A DNA stretch of 12,418 bases, from NCBI GenBank assembly GCA_029862725.1, contig JAOTWT010000040.1, positions 1 through 12,418 of the forward strand, written 5' to 3'. Each line of letters opens with the position of its first letter. The stretch's first letter is position 1. Source of the DNA: Acidobacteriota bacterium (GTDB lineage: Bacteria > Acidobacteriota > Blastocatellia > Pyrinomonadales > Pyrinomonadaceae). The notes beneath the pieces are model-generated. The model saw only the letters and a list, made by a program, of their open reading frames with translations. It did no database searches and was not told the DNA's origin. Below, piece by piece: positions 1-5,307 of the stretch. A program made the translations under genes and the position numbers.

Positions 1-1298
1 TTTGTCAATAAGGATCTTAGTTCACTCTTTGAATGCCATTTCCCGCGCGACATCACACCTGAAATGTTCTTGGTAGCGGCGATGTTTTCGAGCGGGTTTC
101 CGTCCAGAAGCGCCAAATCCGCGATCATTCCAGCCTTTATTGTCCCAAACCGCTTTTCCGCCCCAAGAAACAGCGCCCCGTTTACAGTCGCGGTCTTTAG
201 TGCTTCATACGGACTAAGCCCGGCGTTTACAAGGTTTCTCAACTCCTCGTGGAGTGCAAAACCGTGTACCATTCCCGGATTCGGAGCGTCCGTGCCTGCC
301 AGGATCGGAACGCCCGATTCAAACAACGCTCTCGTGAGCTTTACCTGAAAGTCGTAAAAATCCAGACTGTTCTCCTTTTGGTGATCTGAAGCGGATTCTT
401 TCGCAAACGACTTCCACCAGTCCATGATATCGGGATCGACAAACTTCATCTCGGGATTATCCAGCATTCCTGCAAACTTTGCCTGCCTGTTCAGCTTGAA
501 TATCTCCTGTACGGCAAGCGTCGGGCACACCCATATCTTCGCCTGACTTATGATCGAGACGGCCCCCTGTATTTTTTTCTCATCCAGTGGAAACCCGATA
601 TGGGAATAGACAATCTGTTCCGCGTGATCGATAGACGACTGGCCCTTCTCCGCCGCTCCTTTCAAGCCCACCGACGTCGGGATGTGACCGACAACCCGTA
701 TGTCCTGAACCTTTGCCTCCGCGAGGATCGCATCGTACACATCTTTTGATAATCCGTCGTAGACCTTTATAAAGTCATACCCGGCGGCCTTCTGGCTCCT
801 GACAATTTTTCGCGCATCATCTGCCGATGCGGGCACCGCTTTAATTTTCCATCTCGTCTCGGGCACCGTGATCAGAGGTCCCGCTGTATAAACCCTCGGG
901 CCGTCCAGTTTGCCTTGATCGAGCTTCTTCCTGATTTCGAGGTGTGTCGAATCCCCGTTCAGATTTCTGATGGTCGTGACGCCGTTCGCGAGATAAAGGG
1001 GCAGGTGCTTTTCTTCAAAATGCACATGCATATCTATCAGACCCGGGATCAGGAATTTGTCTTTGCCATCGATTATTTTTGCTGATTTCGGTATCGAGAA
1101 TGCGGCTGTAGGCCCGATCGCGATTATCTTTTCGCCCTCGATCAGAACGGTCCGATTCCGCAGCAGTATTTCCGAATCCATCGGAATTACGTTTACGTTT
1201 ACGATCGCCGTCATTCTGACGCCCGGGCCCCTGGCCAGGCTTGCGGAGTTCAAGCCGGCGATTAATATCAAAAGCAAAAAAGTCGTTCGGCTTCTCAT
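1..1298 (-). CDS. Secreted metal-dependent amidohydrolase (imidazolonepropionase/prolidase-like), 3' end outside window
   Basis: My reverse-strand translation gives 432 open codons from ATG at 1298 to the window edge. A GGAAGGA ribosome site lies about 9 bases upstream. Residues 1-22 look like a signal peptide (basic start, leucine-rich core, SLA before Arg23), so the enzyme is probably exported. The amidohydrolase metal and catalytic positions are all visible: HVH (His91, His93) after a PGLID strand, Lys178 in FIKVYD (candidate carboxylated bridging lysine), His205 in VGHIP, His225 in DHAEQ and Asp337 in GTDAPNPG. The C-terminal part has the usual EALKTATVNGA and GTIKAGMIADL motifs. Family members of this layout hydrolyse cyclic amides or dipeptides such as Xaa-Pro, but the substrate cannot be read from sequence. 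At 432 residues the protein is nearly complete. It points away from all other genes here and is probably transcribed alone. Confidence 0.93.
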   Translation of the reverse strand, partial: MRSRTTFLLLILIAGLNSASLARGPGVRMTAIVNVNVIPMDSEILLRNRTVLIEGEKIIAIGPTAAFSIPKSAKIIDGKDKFLIPGLIDMHVHFEEKHLPLYLANGVTTIRNLNGDSTHLEIRKKLDQGKLDGPRVYTAGPLITVPETRWKIKAVPASADDARKIVRSQKAAGYDFIKVYDGLSKDVYDAILAEAKVQDIRVVGHIPTSVGLKGAAEKGQSSIDHAEQIVYSHIGFPLDEKKIQGAVSIISQAKIWVCPTLAVQEIFKLNRQAKFAGMLDNPEMKFVDPDIMDWWKSFAKESASDHQKENSLDFYDFQVKLTRALFESGVPILAGTDAPNPGMVHGFALHEELRNLVNAGLSPYEALKTATVNGALFLGAEKRFGTIKAGMIADLALLDGNPLENIAATKNISGVMSRGKWHSKSELRSLLT

Positions 1299-1390
1299 AT
1301 TCGGTGTCCTTCCGTGCCTCGCGTTTCTTTTGTTGAATTTCGCTACTGGTTTGGCGGAGGCTGGCAAATCTTGTGGTTACGCCTACCCAA

Positions 1391-1420
1391 ATAACACTGT
1401 CGACTGATTCTTTGTGACAA
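1391..1420 (-). promoter_or_regulatory. Possible sigma-70-type promoter of the amidohydrolase
   Basis: On the minus strand TTGTCA (1420-1415) is followed after 18 bases by TGTTAT (1396-1391). These match 5 of 6 and 4 of 6 positions of the -35 and -10 consensus. The site lies about 95 bases upstream of the ATG. It is a motif match only, and a chance match is possible. Confidence 0.3.
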
Positions 1421-1524
1421 TTTGTTGTTGTTGAAGCAATCAGCGTTTCGCGTTGAGTCGAATGGTTCGATCCGGAATGTGTTGTGAGATCCGTGTTCCG
1501 GAAGTATCTGATGCTAACAATATG

Positions 1525-1572
1525 TATTGATTCTACTGGTGTAGCGAAACGGGATCGAACACCTCATGACTG
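1525..1572 (-). repeat. tRNA-3'-end-like direct repeat, copy 1 (possible attachment-site relic)
   Basis: This 48-base unit matches 4649-4697 at about 35 of 49 aligned positions, in the same orientation. Both ends are best conserved (TATTGATTYTAYTGGTGT and TCATGACTG). Read on the minus strand, the centre has the geometry of a tRNA 3' end: G53-like G, a TTCGATC loop, CCGTT, seven acceptor bases TCGCTAC, A73 and CCA. The AT-rich sequence GTAGAATCAATA follows. The 5' half of the T-stem does not pair and no D or anticodon arm is visible, so this is not a working tRNA. Integrative elements often recreate a tRNA 3' end at their attachment site. That reading is inference. Confidence 0.5.
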
Positions 1573-1736
1573 TCTTCTTATCAAATGATCGGAAGCATTT
1601 CTTCGGGCGGGACGGAACGTCAAACCTCTGCAAGAATCTCTTGCATGCACGTTCTCGAACAAAGCGGCACAATCGACCGTCGCAAAAAGCCAGATTACAT
1701 AACGGAACCGGTAGATGGCCCATTAATTCTCGGATC

Positions 1737-1742
1737 AGGAAG
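1737..1742 (+). promoter_or_regulatory. Ribosome binding site AGGAAG that sets the start at ATG 1751
   Basis: AGGAAG lies 8 bases before the ATG at 1751. An in-frame GTG at 1742 would overlap this site, so the downstream ATG, which starts a typical MKK signal peptide, is the better start. Confidence 0.7.
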
Positions 1743-1750
1743 TGAATGAT

Positions 1751-2122
1751 ATGAAAAAGACAATTTTGCTGGCAGCCTTTGTAAATTTCGTGCTCATCGT
1801 TCCGAACGCGTTTGGAACCCCCTCTATCGCGAATGCCGGGCCGGAAGCTCGGAAGATAACGATAAGCGGCTCTCTGAAACGAACGGTGGAACCGGGCGGT
1901 TGGCTGATCGTATCAGGCAAGAAGAAATTTTTGATTTTGAACGCGGGGCGGTTTGCCCGCAAATCCTGGTTTGTTGCCGGCGCCAAAGTTGAGGCCAGCG
2001 GCAGCCTAAGAAATCAACCAACTTTCTTTATGGAAGGCCAACCCTTTCAAGTCGATAAACTAACCCCGCGATGCACTCAAAGCAATCTCAATACCCCGGC
2101 TGCCGTTACTTCCGATAGTTGA
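1751..2122 (+). CDS. Small secreted protein of unknown function, possible OB-like beta barrel
   Basis: The protein has 123 residues. It begins MKKTILLAAF followed by a hydrophobic stretch to about residue 17, a standard Sec signal peptide with likely cleavage between residues 22 and 29. The mature part is short and beta-rich in appearance: TISGSL near the start, WLIVSGKKKFLIL in the middle, then a VEASGSL strand followed by FFMEGQPFQVDKL. This alternation of glycine-bounded strands, with a late 'V.ASGSL....' segment, resembles small periplasmic OB-fold proteins, but I cannot name a family. The tail (TQSNLNTPAAVTSDS) looks disordered. It stands alone on its strand, with repeats on both sides and a possible terminator at 2184-2203. 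It could be a recently acquired lineage-specific gene. Confidence 0.75.
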   Translation: MKKTILLAAFVNFVLIVPNAFGTPSIANAGPEARKITISGSLKRTVEPGGWLIVSGKKKFLILNAGRFARKSWFVAGAKVEASGSLRNQPTFFMEGQPFQVDKLTPRCTQSNLNTPAAVTSDS

Positions 2123-2128
2123 TAATTG

Positions 2129-2159
2129 GTATCTGACGCGCTGTCGCGAAACGGGATCG
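2129..2159. repeat. Partial third copy of the dispersed repeat
   Basis: GTATCTGACGC (2129-2139) followed by GCGAAACGGGATCG (2146-2159) repeats, in the same order, GTATCTGATGC (1504-1514) and GCGAAACGGGATCG (1544-1557). The spacer is 6 bases here and 29 bases in copy 1. The sequence continues as GATCCC and forms a short palindrome GGGATC-G-GATCCC (2153-2165). The two blocks bracket the small secreted-protein gene. Confidence 0.45.
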
Positions 2160-2183
2160 GATCCCTAACCGTTTGAATGTCAC

Positions 2184-2203
2184 CGTCGCAATGCGACGAT
2201 TTT
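2184..2203 (+). terminator. Possible Rho-independent terminator after the small secreted protein
   Basis: A perfect six-pair GC-rich stem CGTCGC/GCGACG with an AAT loop (2184-2198) is followed by ATTTT. It lies 62 bases past the stop codon at 2122. The T-tract is short, so termination may be weak. Confidence 0.4.
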
Positions 2204-2461
2204 GCCTTCAAGATGCTGAAAACAAATTTCGCCGGCCAGCGTCAATACCTCCCGCCCGAAGACCGGGTCCACCCAATCCTGAAGAGTTTTGTTAATTCGC
2301 AGTTGTATAAGATCCGATAATTCTGTTCCTTTTTTATATCAAAGGACTCAATCGCGAAAATAAATGTGAATATTCCTTTCTTTAGTAGTATCGTTTTCAT
2401 AATCCCATAGATGTTTACTTCTGGTTGGCTGTGCGTATCCAGCCCTGTACTGCGCGTTAGT

Positions 2462-2507
2462 GACACCCGTATGTAGTTGGTTTTTCAGCTTTGTCGGACA
2501 CCCGTAT
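2462..2507. repeat. Short direct repeat GACACCCGTAT, two copies 35 bases apart
   Basis: The 11-base word GACACCCGTAT occurs at 2462-2472 and again, exactly, at 2497-2507. A T-rich spacer lies between the copies. Together they could be a REP-like or insertion-sequence-end remnant, or a tandem operator upstream of the membrane-protein gene. Nothing in the sequence decides between these. Confidence 0.4.
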
Positions 2508-2541
2508 TTTGTTTAGCGGTGACTGGTAAATCCTAAATTTA

Positions 2542-2610
2542 ATGATGAAGAATAGAATGAAGAGAACAACAATATTGACGGCATTGATGATGCCTGGAGC
2601 GAGTATATGA
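2542..2610 (+). CDS. Possible 22-residue leader ORF overlapping the next start (ATGA)
   Basis: From ATG at 2542 (or 2557 in the same frame) a 22-codon frame encodes a basic N-terminus, MMKNRMKR, and then a hydrophobic run (TTILTALMMPGASI). It stops at TGA 2608-2610, overlapping the next gene's ATG at 2607 in an ATGA junction. That arrangement is typical of translational coupling. The peptide resembles a signal sequence, so it could instead be the surviving N-terminus of a lost secreted protein. No strong ribosome site precedes it and a frame this short is easily found by chance. Confidence 0.25.
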   Translation: MMKNRMKRTTILTALMMPGASI

Positions 2611-2993
2611 ATGAAGAAAAAAGACTCGGGTATCTGAAGATCTCGCTCTACCTGTTTGGCGCCATATTTATTGTCGGCGTTCCCGCGATGATGATGTTTA
2701 TTTGGCCTTCGGGCTGGAGCTGGACACCGTCACAGCCGGAGTACGAACAGATGATAATGGGCGTTTACATAACCCTGGGAGTTTTTCTGGTCCGTGCCGC
2801 AAAAGACCCATTGGCAAATAAAAGCTTGATCTGGTTCACGATCTGGTCGAGCATCGTCCACGCCGGAATCATGCTTGTTCAGGCCTTGATGGATGAAACG
2901 GAGCGTGCGAATTTGCTGGGGGACATTCCGGCGCTGTTTCTTGTCGCTTTTGTCCTTTGGTACCTGATGCCCAAAAAAGCGGAAGCCGCGTAA
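2607..2993 (+). CDS. Four-helix integral membrane protein, DUF6632-like
   Basis: The protein has 128 residues and four predicted membrane helices, at about 10-33, 47-65, 73-94 and 103-121. The segments between helices carry what I recall as the DUF6632 family pattern: a VYITLGVFL helix, then DPLANKSLIWFTIWSSIVHAGIM, then a short acidic loop with LGDIPAL before the last helix, and a basic tail MPKKAEAA. The family has no established function. Its polar and charged residues within or beside the helices (Arg63, Asp67, His85, Asp106) would be the first candidates for a role. GGAG at 2596-2599, 7 bases before ATG 2607, supports the start. The gene appears single, apart from the possible leader ORF that overlaps it, and ends about 45 bases before the recognisable part of the broken insertion sequence. 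The family assignment is from memory of the pattern. Confidence 0.82.
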   Translation: MNEEKRLGYLKISLYLFGAIFIVGVPAMMMFIWPSGWSWTPSQPEYEQMIMGVYITLGVFLVRAAKDPLANKSLIWFTIWSSIVHAGIMLVQALMDETERANLLGDIPALFLVAFVLWYLMPKKAEAA

Positions 2994-3037
2994 TTTACGG
3001 CCGATAAGGGAAGCTTCGGTGCGAAATCGCTGGATCG

Positions 3038-3157
3038 AGGCTCGTACCGGACCGAGTTTCTTGAGACGCCCAACGCTTTGCAGATGCGCCTCTCGGAATA
3101 ACCACACTTTCTCCTTGATGTAGGCAATGCAAAGACGCCTCTTCGCAGGGCTCAGTA
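3038..3157 (-). pseudogene. IS3-family transposase OrfB, N-terminal fragment, frameshifted
   Basis: OrfB carries the integrase catalytic core in intact elements. Only its first 35-40 residues remain here. One frame gives LSPAKRRLCIAYIKEK, and another continues with CGYSERRICKALGVSRNSVR. The expected family pattern is a single run of both, so one base has been gained or lost near 3104-3110. Similarity ends at about 3038 (after RYEP). No DDE motif or terminal sequence follows before the membrane-protein gene. The fragment begins close to the OrfA stop, as expected for the overlapping orfA/orfB arrangement that uses programmed frameshifting. Confidence 0.83.
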
Positions 3158-3429
3158 TTTTCCCTCGGCGGCCTCCTTCAGTATCAGTTTGTCTACGGTC
3201 AGATCGGCGACGGCACGCTTCAGACGGGCGTTCTCGGCTTCGAGATCCTTCAGCCTCCTGCCTGTTTGATCCGCATACCTCCGTAAGCCTTCCGCCAGCG
3301 GTAGTATGTCTGGTCAGTGACACCAAGGACCTTTCAGACCTCACGGACAGTCATCCCCTGTCCAGCAAGAACGTCTGCTTCCCTTAGCTTGTGGATGATC
3401 GCTTCCGCGTTATATCTTTTCTCTGGCAT
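3152..3429 (-). pseudogene. IS3-family transposase OrfA, pseudogene (nonsense codon plus frameshift)
   Basis: OrfA of this group is a DNA-binding helix-turn-helix protein with a leucine-zipper tail that joins OrfB to form the transposase. From ATG 3429 the frame reads MPEKRYNAEAIIHKLREADV, then VREV, a TGA at 3336-3334 where Cys is expected (TGC changed to TGA), then KVLGVTDQTYYRWRKAYGGM. One base appears lost near 3258-3262 (expected QARRLKDLEAEN). After this the frame shifts and continues RRLKDLEAENARLKRAVADL, ending KEAAEGKY and a TGA at 3154-3152. Correcting the two lesions restores a protein of about 92 residues, the usual OrfA length. The heptad leucines of the zipper are still visible. 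Confidence 0.88.
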
Positions 3430-3474
3430 GTTCCAGATCTATTTATAATGTGGCTTTTTACCACTTCAGATCCG

Positions 3475-3499
3475 GACCAGAAAACCCAGCGAGGGTTCA
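3475..3499 (-). repeat. Probable left terminal end of the IS3-family remnant
   Basis: On the minus strand the sequence from 3499 starts TGAACCCTCGCTGGGTTTTC and lies 70 bases before orfA. IS3-family elements begin with TG and have short leaders of this size. The call rests on position and the TG start, because the partner end has been lost. Confidence 0.45.
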
Positions 3500-3553
3500 C
3501 AGTTTTAGACAAGCGAGGTCATTCTTACGAAATGTAGAGTGAAATTTTGACTT

Positions 3554-4459
3554 ATGAAGATTAAAAACCTACTTATAATCGCAATAGCAACGTGCATATC
3601 TACAAGTATTCTTGTTTTAGGGTCAAGCGCAAATCCCGTTTTAGTGACAAAGCACTCTCAAGAAAGAAAAGTTGATCCTCTTGATAAAAAGATCATTCCG
3701 ATTATTGACACCGAAATTGGCAGTATCTTAGGCGGTGCGGCTGTTACACCAACAGCTTTTTATCTGGTCGGTGCTAAAGAAACTTACGAATATATCAAAG
3801 ACAAAACGGACCGGATAACTCTTAATTCATTTGCACCCGTGGCGAATTATGAAGACAAACTGAAGATCACAGGATTCTCAAAAGCCGGAGAAAATTGCGA
3901 GAATTTTTATGGAGTTGCTTTGGATAAGCCGATCAAGGGGATCTTGATCGGGACAAGCGGCAACTGGCAGCCGGATTATCCGAAGCCGCAGGATTTGTGG
4001 AAAAAACAAGCGGGCAAATACTGGCAAAATCAAACGTACAAAAAAGTCACAGCCGATTTTCTAAAAACCAAAGGAATAGGAAATCCCAAGGTCCAAATAA
4101 TTGAAGCTAAAAAAATAGACTTCGATGGGGACGGAACAGATGAGGTGATCATCAACGCCGCTTACTTCAAAAACAAAACCAACCCTTTTGAACTAAATCC
4201 GGGCGATTATCATGTCGTTTTTGTCAGAAAAATTGTCAACGGAAAAGTGAAAGACATACTCATTGAAGGACAATTCGCCAACGGTAAAGATGTTGGAGCG
4301 GTAATGGAACACGACATATACGCCATTCTGGACCTCGAAGGCGACGGCAGAAAGGAAATCATATTGCATTCGAAAGTTCCCGAAGGACGCTGGTCAAAAG
4401 TCTTCCACATCGAAGGAAACGGATTCGTCGAAGTTTTGCGCACAGGATGCAGTGCTTAG
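3554..4459 (+). CDS. Secreted protein with two FG-GAP/calcium-loop-like motifs, function unknown
   Basis: The protein has 301 residues. A signal peptide is clear (MKIKNLLIIAIAT, hydrophobic core to about 22, SSA-N near residue 26). Residues 100-180 form a region with Trp- and Lys-rich segments that I cannot assign. Near the C-terminus are two acidic loops, Asp189-Glu197 (DFDGDGTDE) and Asp260-Glu268 (DLEGDGRKE). Each is followed by hydrophobic strands (VIINAAYF and IILHS), the pattern of FG-GAP/VCBS propeller blades that bind calcium. The second loop has Glu in place of the usual second Asp. Two blades are too few for a propeller, so this may be a partial or divergent version. The ribosome site is weak, and the gene begins about 55 bases from the insertion-sequence end. 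Its codons look AT-richer than the amidohydrolase and synthase genes, which may mean separate ancestry. Confidence 0.82.
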   Translation: MKIKNLLIIAIATCISTSILVLGSSANPVLVTKHSQERKVDPLDKKIIPIIDTEIGSILGGAAVTPTAFYLVGAKETYEYIKDKTDRITLNSFAPVANYEDKLKITGFSKAGENCENFYGVALDKPIKGILIGTSGNWQPDYPKPQDLWKKQAGKYWQNQTYKKVTADFLKTKGIGNPKVQIIEAKKIDFDGDGTDEVIINAAYFKNKTNPFELNPGDYHVVFVRKIVNGKVKDILIEGQFANGKDVGAVMEHDIYAILDLEGDGRKEIILHSKVPEGRWSKVFHIEGNGFVEVLRTGCSA

Positions 4460-4612
4460 GGCGTTTTTTATGTTTCAAGGAGATGCCAGGTCGATATTTT
4501 CGATCTGGCATAGGCGGGATAGCGCTTTCCGAGGTCAACCTGGCCACGTACAGTATGATTCGATGACCGGTAACATATTTTCTCCGCGAACGTTGGGGTA
4601 TGCCCACACGAT

Positions 4613-4641
4613 AAAAGAAAAACGGCAACTCCGAGAGTCGC
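4613..4641 (-). terminator. Minus-strand Rho-independent terminator without an upstream gene
   Basis: On the minus strand GCGACTC-TCG-GAGTTGC forms a seven-pair stem with one G-T pair, followed by CG and TTTTTCTTTT. This is a strong terminator shape, yet no minus-strand gene lies upstream as far as 5307. It sits directly after repeat copy 2 when read on that strand, as a terminator would after a tRNA 3' end. Confidence 0.55.
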
Positions 4642-4648
4642 ACTAAGT

Positions 4649-4697
4649 TATTGATTTTATTGGTGTTTAAGAGAGCGGATCGGATACATCATGACTG
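4649..4697 (-). repeat. tRNA-3'-end-like direct repeat, copy 2 (possible attachment-site relic)
   Basis: This is the partner of 1525-1572 in the same orientation, 3.1 kb away, with conserved ends TATTGATTTTATTGGTGT and TCATGACTG. The middle is more diverged and one base longer. On the minus strand it reads CCGATCCG, a degenerate acceptor segment, ACACCA and then the AT-rich ATAAAATCAATAACTTAG, followed by the hairpin terminator at 4641-4613. The order of CCA, AT-rich core and terminator is what remains after integration at a tRNA gene. The interpretation is inference; the repeat itself is visible. Confidence 0.5.
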
Positions 4698-5307
4698 CCC
4701 CCTCGACGGAGCCGGATTGCCCTTGGCAGGAAGGACAACGATTGGGGGCTCTACTTTGTAAAGTTTAAGTTGCTTAAACCCAACCAATCACCTAATACAG
4801 TGAATTCAAATACGAAATAATTCGCACGGGAGGGTGTTAAAAACTCACACTATCTTCTTCTTTAAGTCATTACGCCTGCGGTAAACCCAATAGTAGCCAT
4901 ACCAATATCCAAATAGCCTTGCCCGCAATCAGGAACGATTATTGCCTTAAATCATATTGATCAAAGTAGCAGGTACGCTGCGTGTCGTGCGAATAATTGG
5001 AGAATGCTTAAAAGCATCTTAACGCATGTAAGACTTCGATTGTCCGGTATTTTGGAACCGGTTGATATGGAATAGAGGCATTTGATAAACATGGCACCGT
5101 CGGTCGCAACCGGCCGGCAAATACGGAGCCTGATTAATTTGCTTCTCTGGTTACCCATGGTTTTTCACTTGATGAAATCTGAGGCGCGAACTCAAATTTT
5201 CTGGGGGACGATTCTTGGTGATGTAAATTTAGGTTAAGTCCCAAAACACATTCTCGGAACCAGATATTTTCAAATACACAAAAGATGTCATTGATAGGAG
5301 TTAATTA

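Larger units (their letters stand above)
1299..1750. other. Intergenic region between divergent genes
   Basis: This 452-base gap separates the minus-strand amidohydrolase from the plus-strand small secreted protein. It holds the possible amidohydrolase promoter (1391-1420), one copy of the tRNA-3'-end-like repeat (1525-1572) and the ribosome site at 1737-1742. A 69-codon minus-strand reading frame at 1514-1723 overlaps the repeat and has no recognisable family, low-complexity domain or ribosome site, so I do not call it a gene. The rest shows nothing I can name. Confidence 0.6.
2123..2541. other. Intergenic region without a supported gene
   Basis: This stretch holds the partial repeat (2129-2159), the hairpin at 2184-2203 and the GACACCCGTAT pair (2462-2507). 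A 74-codon minus-strand frame at 2242-2466 runs through it but is AT-rich, unlike any family I know, and has no clear ribosome site. It may be eroded sequence. Confidence 0.5.
3038..3499 (-). mobile_element. Truncated and decayed IS3-family insertion sequence (IS407/IS511-like group)
   Basis: Read on the minus strand, the remnant begins at a probable left end (TGAACCCTCGCTGGG, from 3499). It continues through a short leader into an orfA whose protein is clearly of the IS3 type (3429 to 3152) and then the first part of orfB, recognisable to about 3038. The rest of orfB, including the DDE catalytic core, and the right end are absent, so the element cannot move itself. A nonsense codon and two frame changes show long inactivity. 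Without the right end, no target duplication can be read. It separates the DUF6632-like gene from the calcium-loop protein. Confidence 0.85.
4460..5307. other. Large gene-free region upstream of the stress-protein operon
   Basis: I find no supported gene in these 848 bases. They contain the minus-strand terminator-like hairpin (4613-4641), repeat copy 2 (4649-4697), two short perfect palindromes (GTTTAAG-TTG-CTTAAAC at 4763-4779 and ATGCTT-AA-AAGCAT at 5004-5017), and GCCCCC/GGGGGC blocks (4697-4702, 4744-4749) that could pair. A 48-codon frame from ATG 5091 and a minus-strand frame at 4961-5158 have no recognisable product. The operon promoter should lie in the last 150 bases, but I see no convincing -35/-10 pair. 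Confidence 0.55.

Noticed and set aside
64..1407. Plus-strand frames over the amidohydrolase
   Set aside because: The minus-strand translation carries all the metal-binding motifs, so the plus-strand frames are antisense shadows.
1525..1600. A complete tRNA gene on the minus strand
   Set aside because: Only the 3' T-loop/acceptor/CCA part fits. The 5' side of the T-stem does not pair and no anticodon or D arm can be laid out.
1514..1723. 69-codon minus-strand reading frame
   Set aside because: It overlaps the repeat, has no recognisable domain or ribosome site and has an implausible Arg/Cys/Phe-rich composition.
2242..2466. 74-codon minus-strand reading frame
   Set aside because: No family, no ribosome site, and it lies in eroded-looking intergenic sequence.
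2730..3344. 204-codon minus-strand frame running through the membrane-protein gene and the insertion sequence
   Set aside because: It joins out-of-frame transposase sequence with the antisense of the membrane-protein gene. Only a short OrfB piece in it is meaningful.
4961..5158. 65-codon minus-strand frame, and a 48-codon plus-strand frame from 5091
   Set aside because: Neither has a family match, signal peptide or ribosome site, and their lengths are expected by chance.
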